Assembly (NCBI GenBank): GCA_035998445.1 | Contig: DASYHQ010000052.1 | Coordinates: 186,001 to 250,000 of the forward strand | Length of the DNA: 64,000 nucleotides | Direction: 5' to 3' | Origin: Tepidisphaeraceae bacterium | GTDB taxonomy: Bacteria > Planctomycetota > Phycisphaerae > Tepidisphaerales > Tepidisphaeraceae | Shown here: piece after piece, positions 33,727 to 42,167 of the stretch | Position numbering within the stretch: position 1 is the stretch's first letter | Layout: each line of letters opens with the position of its first letter | Notes under the pieces: model-generated | The model's input: the letters and a program-made list of their open reading frames with translations, nothing else | Told to the model about the DNA's origin: nothing | Databases searched by the model: none | Program-made: the position numbers and the translations under genes

Positions 33727-35262
33727 TCACTCGCTGGCGATCGCGCGTTTCACGGCGGCTTCGAGTTGCTGGAGGTTTACGGGCTTCACCAAATGCTCGG
33801 CGAACCCGGCCTCCTTCGATAGCCGCAAGTCCTCTTCCATGCCGAAACCGCTGAGGGCGATGCCCTTCACCGGCCGGCGAGTCAGGAGTTGGCGGATCAG
33901 GTCGAAGCCGCTGCCGTCGGGCAGGCCGATGTCGGAGATGATGACGTCAAACCCCTTGGCGTCGGCCACCTGAAGCGCCCCGGCGACCGTGTCGGCGATC
34001 TGCACGTTGCAGCCCCACATCTTCAGAATGCGGCCCATCGCGCGGGCGGTATCGGGATGATCTTCGACCAGCAGCACGCTGCAATCGGCAAGCGAGCTGC
34101 TGCCCGGTACGCGGCTGGTGCTGGACTGCGCGACGTCGCTCTGTACCGTCGCGGGCAGCGTCAGCGAGAACGTCGCGCCGCGACCGGCGCCTTCGCTGGC
34201 GGCCGTCAGGGTGCCGCCGTGCTGTTCGGCGATCGCGCGGCTGATGGCCAGGCCGAGGCCCAATCCACCAAACTGTCGGGTGACGTGTTTACCGCCTTGC
34301 TCGAAGGCGTCGAAGATGCGCGACACCTTATCCAGTTCGATGCCGACACCGCTGTCCGTCACGCTCACCTCGACGCGCCCGCCGGGCACGTTGGCGGTGC
34401 GGATGACGACGCTGCCCCCGGCATCGGTGAACTTCACGGCATTCTTCACCACGTTCCACAAAATCTGCTGCAACCGCGCCGAGTCGGCCTGCACGCGGTG
34501 ATGGCGGGCCTCGAGGTGCGTGGCGACGGTGAGGCGCTTGGCGCGAAGGTCGGCGTCGCAGATCGCCAGCACCTGCCGCACCTTCTCGTGCAGATCGGTC
34601 GGCTGCAGGTGCAGTTCGAGCTTACCGCGGCTGACGCGCGTGAGGTCCAGCAGATCGTCGATCAGCTTTACCTCCAGTTCCACGTTCCGGCGGATCATCT
34701 GGATCTGCTCGCGCCAATGATCGGGCACCGATGAGTCGGTCTCCATCATCTGCACGGCGGTCATGACCGGCGTGAGCGGGGTGCGCAGCTCGTGCGACAG
34801 CACGGCGAGGAAGTGATCCTTCGCACGGTTGGCGGCCTCGGCGACGTCGCGGGCCTTGCGGACCTCTTCCTCAGCCTGCCGGCGGGCCAGCCGGTCGGCG
34901 GCCTCGCGCAGCGCCCGGCGAATGGCGCCGCCGAGCCGTTCGAGGTGGTCCTTCAGCACGTAATCAATCGCGCCGGCACGCAAAATGTCCACCGCGGCCT
35001 GCTCGCCCATGGCGCCGGAGACGATGATCACCGGCACCCCGGGCGTCACCTCGGCGGCAACCTCGATCGCGCCCATGCCGCTGAACTGCGGCAGGTTGTA
35101 GTCGGCCAGGATCAGGTCAACCGGTTCGCTCAGCAGCGCCGCCCGCATTGCGGCTTCCGTCTCCACGCGCGACATGCGAACCGTCAGCCCCTGCTGCGCC
35201 AGTTGCGCACGCAGCAGCTTGTGATCGAGCGGGCTGTCTTCGACGTGAAGGATCGACGTCAT
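33727..35262 (-). CDS. Hybrid sensor kinase: receiver - HisKA - HATPase - receiver
   Basis: 511 aa from ATG at 35262, no transmembrane segment. Domains in order: receiver (1-120; D54 in ILADYNLP, K104), HisKA (about 147-210; H157 in LSHELRTPL), HATPase (about 255-370; N box NVVKNAVKFTDAG, G1 DSGVGIE, G2 GGLGLGLAIS), and a C-terminal receiver (about 395-511; D444 in IISDIGLPDG, K493). It is cytoplasmic and would be controlled through its N-terminal receiver. It is the last gene of an operon with the receiver at 35272-35733 (9 bp apart) and the membrane kinase at 35737-37236. Confidence 0.92.
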   Translation of the reverse strand: MTSILHVEDSPLDHKLLRAQLAQQGLTVRMSRVETEAAMRAALLSEPVDLILADYNLPQFSGMGAIEVAAEVTPGVPVIIVSGAMGEQAAVDILRAGAIDYVLKDHLERLGGAIRRALREAADRLARRQAEEEVRKARDVAEAANRAKDHFLAVLSHELRTPLTPVMTAVQMMETDSSVPDHWREQIQMIRRNVELEVKLIDDLLDLTRVSRGKLELHLQPTDLHEKVRQVLAICDADLRAKRLTVATHLEARHHRVQADSARLQQILWNVVKNAVKFTDAGGSVVIRTANVPGGRVEVSVTDSGVGIELDKVSRIFDAFEQGGKHVTRQFGGLGLGLAISRAIAEQHGGTLTAASEGAGRGATFSLTLPATVQSDVAQSSTSRVPGSSSLADCSVLLVEDHPDTARAMGRILKMWGCNVQIADTVAGALQVADAKGFDVIISDIGLPDGSGFDLIRQLLTRRPVKGIALSGFGMEEDLRLSKEAGFAEHLVKPVNLQQLEAAVKRAIASE

Positions 35263-35271
35263 AGGGTCGCT

Positions 35272-35733
35272 TTACGCTTGCGAACGAGCGGTCAGCTGTG
35301 GGGGTGGTTGGTTGACCACGGCCCAGAACAGGCCAACCTCACGGATCGCTTGAAGGAACTCGTCGTGCGTGACGGGCTTCACCACGTACCCGTTCACGCC
35401 GAGGTTGTAGCTCTTGACCATGTCCTGTTCTTCGGCGCTGGACGTGATCATGACGACGGGCAACGTCTTGAACTGGTCGTCCTTGCGGATCTGCGCCAGC
35501 ACGTCGAGGCCGTCCATGCGGGGCATCTTCAGGTCGAGCAGGACGACCGCAGGGCACGTCTCGTCGCCGCGCCCCTCGTGCGGGCCACGGCGGTAGAGAT
35601 AGTCGAGCGCTTCGACGCCGTCGCGCGCCACCACGATCTCGTTGGCCAGACCGGCCGAGCGCAATGCCGCTGTGGTCAGCTTGATGTCGTTGACGCTGTC
35701 CTCAACGAGGAGGATCCGCTTGAGCTTGTTCAA
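35272..35733 (-). CDS. Single-domain response regulator, Rcp1-like
   Basis: 153 aa from TTG at 35733, with GAGG 6 nt upstream, 3 bp after the kinase stop. A receiver with acidic pair E11-D12, phosphoacceptor D67 (VVLLDLKMPRMDG), T97 and K119. The insert RRGPHEGRGDETCP before beta-3 is typical of Rcp1, the partner of cyanobacterial phytochrome kinases. There is no output domain. It probably carries phosphate between the membrane kinase upstream and the hybrid kinase downstream. Confidence 0.9.
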   Translation of the reverse strand: MNKLKRILLVEDSVNDIKLTTAALRSAGLANEIVVARDGVEALDYLYRRGPHEGRGDETCPAVVLLDLKMPRMDGLDVLAQIRKDDQFKTLPVVMITSSAEEQDMVKSYNLGVNGYVVKPVTHDEFLQAIREVGLFWAVVNQPPPQLTARSQA

Positions 35734-35736
35734 AAT

Positions 35737-37236
35737 CTACCTCGTGTCGTCGTCGGTACCGTCGCTGGGCAGCTTCGGAATCGTAAAGGAGAACGTGGCG
35801 CCTTCGCCCAGCTTTGCGTCGGCCCAGACGCGCCCGCCGTGCCGCATGATTATACGTCTTACGTTGGCTAATCCAATCCCCGTGCCTTCAAACTCTTCCG
35901 CGCGGTGGAGGCGCTGGAAAACCCCGAAGAGCTTATTGGCATACTTCATGTCGAACCCGGTGCCGTTGTCGGTCACAAAGTAGACGGTTTCGGGCCCGTC
36001 GGTGCTGGCGCCCACTTGAATCCGGGCCTCCCGCGTCTTGCCGGTATACTTGACGGCGTTGGAGACAAGGTTGTGCAAGACCATGCGCAGCAGGGCCGAG
36101 TCGCCGACCGAAGGGGGCAGGTGGCCGATCGTCCAATCAATCTGGCGGTCGTTCGTCTCGGGCTTCAGGTCGCGAAGCACCTGCGACAGCAGCGCGTCCA
36201 TGTCGACCGGTTCCTTGCGCAGCTGCGCCCGGCCGATGCGGGAGAACGACAGCAGGTCGTCCACCATTCGCCCGGCATTCTTGGCCGTGTCGTAGATCGT
36301 GGTCAGGCTCTCCAGGTCGTCCGGGTCCATCTTTGGGCCGGCGCTCCTGCGGACCAGGTCGGCGAAGCCCGAGATGTGACGCATTGGGGCGCGCAGGTCG
36401 TGCGAGATCGAATAGCCGAACGCCTCGAGCTCCCGGTTGGCCTCCGTCAGCTGGGCCGATCGCTTCTCGAGCAACGCCGTGCGATCGGTGACGCGTTGCT
36501 CAAGCGTGGCGTTGAGTTCCTGCGCCTCGACGAGCGCCTGGCGGTAAGTGTTGCCCAGGGCGAGGAACTGCTTGCGCGCCAACCACGCCAGCACCCCGCC
36601 ACCCAGCAGCGACACCGCGCCCAGCAGCAGCAGCGTGTTGCGTGTCGACTGGTGTGCCGCCGACGACAGCACGTCGCGCCGCGCTTCCTCCAACTTGATG
36701 AACTCGGCAAACTCGACGCGCGACGCATCCATGAAGCCCTTGCCGCGCAGGCTGTTGACGATCGTCATGTAGTCCTGCCCGCCTCGGCGGGCGCTGAGCA
36801 CCTCGTGGGCGAAGGCCAGCCATTGGGCGCGCAGGCCGACGATGCGGTTCAACCGCTCCAACTCTTCCGGCCTGTCGGACAGCAGGTCCCTCAACTGCTG
36901 CGTCTCCGCCTCGATCTGGCTGCGCGCGATGTCGAACGGCGACGTGAACGCCTCATTGCCCGTGAGCAGGTAGCCGCGCACGCCCGTCTCCATGTCGAGC
37001 GTGAGCTTCTCGAGCGCGTTGACCTGCGCAAGGATTCGGTCGCTACGCTCGACGGCGATCGCGGTGTCCATCAACCCCTTGATCTGAAACGCGAGGATGA
37101 CGGCAATGCAGATCATCAGGCCCATCGGCACGAGCAACGCGCTGATGATGAGCTGCTTAAAACTGGCCGCGGTCGGAATGGCAGACATGGACGTGATGAT
37201 AGGGGCGACGATCCCGGCGTCTACGGGCGTTTCCAT
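35737..37236 (-). CDS. Membrane histidine kinase with CHASE3 sensor domain
   Basis: 499 aa from ATG at 37236 (ATG at 37188 would give a start 16 residues later). Two transmembrane helices (about 29-50 and 201-220) flank a CHASE3-like periplasmic domain (about 60-195, DMETGVRGYLLTGNE). Then a coiled linker, HisKA with H279 (FGYSISHDLRAPMRHISGFA), HATPase with NLVSNAVKYTGKT, DNGTGFDMKYANKLFGVFQR and GTGIGLANVRRIIMRHGG. This is the cyanobacterial/bacterial kinase type that pairs with Rcp1-like receivers, and one follows directly. Ligand unknown. Confidence 0.92.
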   Translation of the reverse strand: METPVDAGIVAPIITSMSAIPTAASFKQLIISALLVPMGLMICIAVILAFQIKGLMDTAIAVERSDRILAQVNALEKLTLDMETGVRGYLLTGNEAFTSPFDIARSQIEAETQQLRDLLSDRPEELERLNRIVGLRAQWLAFAHEVLSARRGGQDYMTIVNSLRGKGFMDASRVEFAEFIKLEEARRDVLSSAAHQSTRNTLLLLGAVSLLGGGVLAWLARKQFLALGNTYRQALVEAQELNATLEQRVTDRTALLEKRSAQLTEANRELEAFGYSISHDLRAPMRHISGFADLVRRSAGPKMDPDDLESLTTIYDTAKNAGRMVDDLLSFSRIGRAQLRKEPVDMDALLSQVLRDLKPETNDRQIDWTIGHLPPSVGDSALLRMVLHNLVSNAVKYTGKTREARIQVGASTDGPETVYFVTDNGTGFDMKYANKLFGVFQRLHRAEEFEGTGIGLANVRRIIMRHGGRVWADAKLGEGATFSFTIPKLPSDGTDDDTR

Positions 37237-37304
37237 TGTGTGCCCGTTCGCGCCCGCTCGCCTTCGTGGCTTCCTCCCCTCCGGCAGCCACGGATGAAGG
37301 CTTT

Positions 37305-39260
37305 ATGGATCGGCGGGCGATCGCTACAACTGACTGGCACACGATGTCGCGACGCAAGAAGAATGCCCGTTCCACCGCACCCGCAGCGCCACCGCTGCCA
37401 GGTGATTCCGCCGTGCGCACTCAGCGATCGGTCGCGATGCTGCTGGTGATCCTGCTGACGCTCGTCGCGATGGCCCGGCTGACCGGCGCCGACTTCACCA
37501 GTTGGGATGACTACGACACGATCGCAAGAAACCCCAATTTGAACCCGCCGACGTTTGAAAGCCTCGGCCGGCTGTGGACGACGGAACACATGCACCTGTG
37601 GGTGCCGCTGACCTACATGGTGTGGTGGGCGGTCGCTGGCGGTGCGCAGATCGAGCCGGACGGCGTAACGGGCATCGCGTTGAATCCGACGCTGTTTCAC
37701 GGCGTCAACGTGCTGATCCACATCGGCGTGACGCTGGCCGTCTTCGGCTTGTTACGCGCGTTGCGGTTGCCCCACTGGCCGGCGGCCATCGGGGCGGCGC
37801 TGTTTGGCGTGCACCCGGTGCAGGTGGAAACGGTGGGCTGGACGTCGGGCACGAAGGACCTTCTCTGCGGGCTGTTTTCCGTACTGGCGCTAACGGGCTA
37901 CGTGCGAGCGGCGCAGCGATCGGTCGACGACGACACAACGAAACGGGTCGCGGTGACGGCCAGGCGTGCGCACCTCGTTAAGCCGTACGCGTGGGCAACG
38001 CTCGCGCTAGTCGCGGCGATGCTGAGCAAGCCGACGGCGATGGTCGTGCCGGTGATGGCGTTTGTCGTCGACGCGCTGCTCATCGGGCGGCCGGTGCGAC
38101 GGGCAGCGGTGTGGCTGGCACCGTGGGTGTTGTTGAGCATCGCGTGCGCGATCGCCGCACGGCTGGTGCAACCGATCGGGGACGTCAGTCACGCCGGGCC
38201 GCTGGTCTATCGACCCCTGGTGGCGCTGGACGCCGTCGCGTTCTACATCGGCAAGCTGCTGTGGCCGATGAACCTCGCGGTCGACTACGGCCGCACACCG
38301 CATATGACGATCGCCAGCGGCTCGCCGTTCGTCACGTGGGTCGTGCCGGTCGCCTTGCTGGCAGTGGCGCTGTGGGCGTGGCGCAAGCACGGTCAAGCCG
38401 TGCCTCTGGTCGCGTTGGCGATCTTCGCGATCGGCGTGGGGCCGGTGATCGGGCTGGTATCGTACGATTTTCAGCGCCTGTCGAACGTGGCCGACCATTA
38501 CCTGTACCTGCCGATGATCGGCGTCGCGCTGCTAGTCGCGTTTGCGATGTCGAGGGCAAGTGGTGCGACTGGCGCGGTGCGTCCGATCTGGCGCACGGTG
38601 GCCGCGGTGCTGCTGGTCGTGCTGGCGGTGCGGTCGGCGGTGCAGGCGGGCACGTGGCGCGATACTGCGTCGCTGTTCAACCACGTGCTGCGCGTCAACC
38701 CCACCAGTGGCACGGCCTACAACTCGCTGGCGACGCTGGCGGTCGAACAACGACGGCCGACCGACGCCATCCCGCTCGCCGAGCGCGCGGTGCAGCACGC
38801 ACCGAAGATGACCGAGGCCTGGGTGACGCTGGGGGCCGGTTACGCGATGACCGGCGACATGGCCCGCGCCACCGCCGCGTACCGCAAGGCGGTGGAGGTC
38901 GATCCCAACGAACCCCGCGCGCTCGCCGCCCTGGGTGGCGCCACCGCGATGCTTGGCGACTTCGACGCCGCAACACCGATGCTGCAGAAGGCGATCGCGA
39001 TCGACCCGAGTAATGCCCAGGCGCAGTTGAACCTCGGCACGATCTTCGCGCAACTCGGCCGGTTCAACGACGCCGTTCCGCACCTGCGCGCCGCGACGGA
39101 ACTGAACGGCCACAACCCACAGGCGTGGACGAACCTCGGCATCGCCCTCGCCCGCACCGGCCAGCACGAGGAGGCTGCCCGTTGCTTTCAGACCGCGCTA
39201 CGGATCAACCCGCAGTTCACGCCGGCGCGCAACGAACTGGAGATGCTGGGCGCAAAGTAG
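37305..39260 (+). CDS. Multi-pass membrane protein with C-terminal TPR repeats (TMTC-like)
   Basis: 651 aa if started at ATG 37305, which has GAAGG upstream; ATG at 37344 (MSRRKKNARS) is an alternative without a site. About ten hydrophobic helices are followed by five or six TPRs from about residue 455 (TAYNSLATLAVEQRRPTDAI, AWVTLGAGYAMTGDMARAT, ALAALGGATAMLGDFDAAT, AQLNLGTIFAQLGRFNDAV, AWTNLGIALARTGQHEEAA). The segment FTSWDDYDTIARNPNLNP after helix 1 and GVHPVQVETVGWTSGTKDL are typical of the TMTC/PMT-like membrane glycosyltransferases, so O-linked glycosylation of exported proteins is possible. Divergent from the kinase operon. Confidence 0.8.
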   Translation: MDRRAIATTDWHTMSRRKKNARSTAPAAPPLPGDSAVRTQRSVAMLLVILLTLVAMARLTGADFTSWDDYDTIARNPNLNPPTFESLGRLWTTEHMHLWVPLTYMVWWAVAGGAQIEPDGVTGIALNPTLFHGVNVLIHIGVTLAVFGLLRALRLPHWPAAIGAALFGVHPVQVETVGWTSGTKDLLCGLFSVLALTGYVRAAQRSVDDDTTKRVAVTARRAHLVKPYAWATLALVAAMLSKPTAMVVPVMAFVVDALLIGRPVRRAAVWLAPWVLLSIACAIAARLVQPIGDVSHAGPLVYRPLVALDAVAFYIGKLLWPMNLAVDYGRTPHMTIASGSPFVTWVVPVALLAVALWAWRKHGQAVPLVALAIFAIGVGPVIGLVSYDFQRLSNVADHYLYLPMIGVALLVAFAMSRASGATGAVRPIWRTVAAVLLVVLAVRSAVQAGTWRDTASLFNHVLRVNPTSGTAYNSLATLAVEQRRPTDAIPLAERAVQHAPKMTEAWVTLGAGYAMTGDMARATAAYRKAVEVDPNEPRALAALGGATAMLGDFDAATPMLQKAIAIDPSNAQAQLNLGTIFAQLGRFNDAVPHLRAATELNGHNPQAWTNLGIALARTGQHEEAARCFQTALRINPQFTPARNELEMLGAK

Positions 39261-39358
39261 TTGCCGCATGGCAACAGATGTGGAGCGAACGTATCGATTG
39301 CCGGCCATTGCTTGCCGCCGCTCGCGTTCCTCTGCGGGAATACCCCCGGCACTTTTGG

Positions 39359-39425
39359 TTAGCACTGCGCTAATCCCTGTGGCGCCCCGAATCTTCCGAG
39401 CATTTTCCACTTCAGCCTGTACAAT
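39359..39425 (+). promoter_or_regulatory. Candidate operator and -10 box of the ABC importer operon
   Basis: TTAGC-ACTGC-GCTAA (39359-39373) is a short inverted repeat and TACAAT (39420-39425) a good -10 box 11 bp before ATG at 39437; no clear -35 box. The mRNA leader would be very short. Confidence 0.35.
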
Positions 39426-39436
39426 CGCCGCCCGTC

Positions 39437-40501
39437 ATGACGGAAGTTCGCTTTGAGCACATATCCAAGCAGTTCGGCTCCACGGTCGCGCTGGACGACA
39501 TCGACATCCAGATTAACGCTGGTGAGCTCTTCTTCCTGCTGGGCCCCAGCGGGTGCGGTAAGAGCACACTGTTGCGCTTAATCGCGGGCTTACACGAACC
39601 GACTTCCGGACGAATCTGGTTCAACGGGCGCGACGTAACGCACCTGGGGACCGACAAGCGCAACGCCGTCATGTGCTTTCAAAGTTACGCGCTCTGGCCG
39701 CACATGAGCGTGCGCGAGAACGTGCGGTTCGGCCTTGGCGTGCGCGGCGTGTCGCGCCGCGAGCAAGACGGGCGCATCGACGAGGTGCTGAACCTCGTGC
39801 AGATGGTGCCCTACGCCGACCGCAAGCCCAACCAACTCTCCGGCGGACAACAGCAGCGCGTGGCGCTGGCCCGCGCGCTGGCGGTCAAGCCCGACTGTCT
39901 GCTGTTGGACGAGCCGCTGAGCAATCTGGATGCGAAGCTGCGTCACGAGATGCGCAGCGAGATCCGCCGCATCTGCAAGACCGCCGGCTTCACCACGATT
40001 TACGTCACGCACGACCAGAAGGAAGCCCTCAGCGTCGCCGACCGCATCGCCGTGCTGAAGGCGGGCAAACTGGTGCAGGTGGGCACGCCCGGCGACCTGT
40101 ACCACACGCCCAACAGCGCGTTCGTCGCCGACTTCATCGGCCAGACCAACCTGCTGGCCGGCACGGTCGCGGGTGTCGACGGCAACACGATGACGATCGA
40201 CACCGCGGCGGGGCGCGTTACGGCCGCGAAGCAAAACGGCGCAACACCTGCGGGTAAGGTGACGGTCAGCATTCGGCCCGAACAGATGCGCATCGCCCGC
40301 AACGGCCAGCCCGTCGGCGTCAACCGCATCGCCGGGCAGGCCGTCGAGAGCACGTTTCTTGGCGAGGCCAGCGAGCACGTGCTGCAGATGACCGACGGCA
40401 CGCGCCTGAAGGTGATCGCCGCGCCACCGCTATTCGACGTGCGCGGCGACCTTGCGGTCGAGTTCGACCCGAAGGACGTGGTGGTGCTGGCCGACGAGTG
40501 A
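39437..40501 (+). CDS. ABC importer ATPase (FbpC/PotA type)
   Basis: 354 aa from ATG at 39437. Walker A GPSGCGKST (about 35-43), Q-loop MCFQSYALWPHMSV, signature LSGGQQQR, Walker B LLLDEP, D-loop SNLD and switch THDQKEAL are all present. The C-terminal TOBE-like regulatory domain (about 240-354) contains SIRPEQMRIA. It powers import of ferric iron or a small organic or phosphonate-type ligand together with the next two genes. The ATPase comes first in the operon, 35 bp before the binding protein. Confidence 0.9.
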   Translation: MTEVRFEHISKQFGSTVALDDIDIQINAGELFFLLGPSGCGKSTLLRLIAGLHEPTSGRIWFNGRDVTHLGTDKRNAVMCFQSYALWPHMSVRENVRFGLGVRGVSRREQDGRIDEVLNLVQMVPYADRKPNQLSGGQQQRVALARALAVKPDCLLLDEPLSNLDAKLRHEMRSEIRRICKTAGFTTIYVTHDQKEALSVADRIAVLKAGKLVQVGTPGDLYHTPNSAFVADFIGQTNLLAGTVAGVDGNTMTIDTAAGRVTAAKQNGATPAGKVTVSIRPEQMRIARNGQPVGVNRIAGQAVESTFLGEASEHVLQMTDGTRLKVIAAPPLFDVRGDLAVEFDPKDVVVLADE

Positions 40502-40536
40502 GGAGGGTGCGCCAACTTCCGCTGACTGGAGGGCAC

Positions 40537-42123
40537 ATGCGACGTTACATCTGGATCATCCTCTTCTTCATCGTCCTCGTCGCGCCGTTCGTCGTGCGCC
40601 AGTTGGTTGCCAAGCGGGCGGATGAGTTGCCCGGTGCGAACGGTAGCGACGCGCTAGAGCTGACGATCGTCACGCCGCACAACCAGGACATTCGCCGCGC
40701 GTTCGCCGCGGCGTTTTCCGATTGGCACCAGAAGCACCACGGCCGGCCGGTGCGCATCACCTACCTCACGCCCGGCGGCACGAACGACATCGTGCGCCTG
40801 TTGAACGACAAGTACGACGCGATGCGCAAGGGCGGCAAGCTGCCACCCGAATCTGATTTTGCGGCCGACATCGACATGATGTGGGGTGGTGGTGACTTTC
40901 CGTTCGACGTCGAGCTGAAGCCCAAGGGCCTGCTGAAGCCAGTGAACGTGCCGGCCGACGTGTGGACCGCGGCCTTCCCGGCGCCGGACATCGCGGGCAT
41001 CGCATTATACGAGGCGGCCAGCAAAGATCGGCCCGGGGCGGCGCCGCGCTGGGTCGGCACCGCGCTCAGCTCGTTCGGGTTGATCTACAGCCCACCGCTG
41101 TACGCGACGCTCGGCCTGCCGGCGCCCACGCGGTGGGAGGAACTGGCCAACCCCAAACTCGCGGGCCTCGTCGCGGGGTCCGATCCCGTGCGCAGCGGGT
41201 CGATCGCCGTCGCCTACCTCACGATCCTGCAGCGCGCCATGGTCGATGCGGAAGAAGCGCTCTTCACGGCCCAGCCTGACGTCAAGGCCATGCCGAAGGC
41301 CGAGCGCGAGAAGCTGCCCGAGTACCAGGATGCGATCGCTGCGGGTTGGAAGAAGGGCATGGGCACACTGCAGCTGATGGCGGCCAACGCGCGATACTTC
41401 ACCGACAGTGGCAGCCAACCGTGCAACGACGTCGGCAACGGCGAGGCCGCCGCGGGCGTGGCGATCGACTTCTTCGCGCGCGTGAACGAGGAAGCCCTCG
41501 GCCGCGACCGCATTCGCTACGTCGCGCCCCGTGCCGCCAGCGCGATCAACGCCGACCCCATCGCGATCCTGTACGGCGTCACGGGTGAACGCGAGGCGCT
41601 GGCCAACCGTTTCATCACCTGGCTGCTGATGCCCGAGACGCAGCACCTCTGGGCGCTGCGTGCCGGGGAAAGTCCGCACGTGCCGCGCGCCTTGCGACGG
41701 TTGCCGATCGTGCGGAGCGTTTACGCCGACCGCAGCCGCTGGGCGGATGACGTTGACCCGTTCGTCGAGTCGGGCGGCTTCAACATGCGGCCCGAGTGGA
41801 CGATCATGCTGTTCTCCGAGATGCGCCCCATCTGGTCGGCATCGTGGATCGACGCGCGGTCGACGCTGAAGGAATCGTACAGGACGATCCTGTCCGTCAA
41901 GGACGATGCCCTGCGTGCCCAGCTGGTCGCCGAGCTTGCCGACGTGCCGATGGAGATGAAGGACGTCCTCGATCGGCGCGCGCGTAAGAAGCTGATCACC
42001 AGTGGTGAGGACACGGAAGAGACGGACGTGCGCATCTGGATGGCGAAGATGCGCATCGCGACGGCGGAGAAGTTCCGCGACCACTACCGTGCCGTCGCCG
42101 CCAAGGCGGAGGCGGCGCGGTAG
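40537..42123 (+). CDS. Extracellular solute-binding protein, family 1, membrane-anchored
   Basis: 528 aa from ATG at 40537, with GGAGG 4 nt upstream. The N-terminal hydrophobic segment (RYIWIILFFIVLVAPFVV, 3-20) has no evident signal cleavage or lipobox, so it probably remains as a membrane anchor. The rest fits the iron/2-aminoethylphosphonate-type binding proteins: LTIVTPHNQDIRRAFAAAFS, DIDMMWGGGDFPFDVELKPK, FGLIYSPPLYATLGLPAPTR, EAAAGVAIDFFARVNEEAL and FITWLLMPETQHLWA. About 150 extra C-terminal residues, helical and charged, exceed the usual 330-350 aa. Ligand unknown. Confidence 0.82.
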   Translation: MRRYIWIILFFIVLVAPFVVRQLVAKRADELPGANGSDALELTIVTPHNQDIRRAFAAAFSDWHQKHHGRPVRITYLTPGGTNDIVRLLNDKYDAMRKGGKLPPESDFAADIDMMWGGGDFPFDVELKPKGLLKPVNVPADVWTAAFPAPDIAGIALYEAASKDRPGAAPRWVGTALSSFGLIYSPPLYATLGLPAPTRWEELANPKLAGLVAGSDPVRSGSIAVAYLTILQRAMVDAEEALFTAQPDVKAMPKAEREKLPEYQDAIAAGWKKGMGTLQLMAANARYFTDSGSQPCNDVGNGEAAAGVAIDFFARVNEEALGRDRIRYVAPRAASAINADPIAILYGVTGEREALANRFITWLLMPETQHLWALRAGESPHVPRALRRLPIVRSVYADRSRWADDVDPFVESGGFNMRPEWTIMLFSEMRPIWSASWIDARSTLKESYRTILSVKDDALRAQLVAELADVPMEMKDVLDRRARKKLITSGEDTEETDVRIWMAKMRIATAEKFRDHYRAVAAKAEAAR

Positions 42124-42167
42124 ATCCAGCCGGCGCCGCAAGCGCAACACCCTCGAGACTTTCACCC

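Noticed and set aside
39261-39436. Riboswitch in the leader of the ABC operon
   Set aside because: The predicted leader is too short and no known aptamer pattern is seen.
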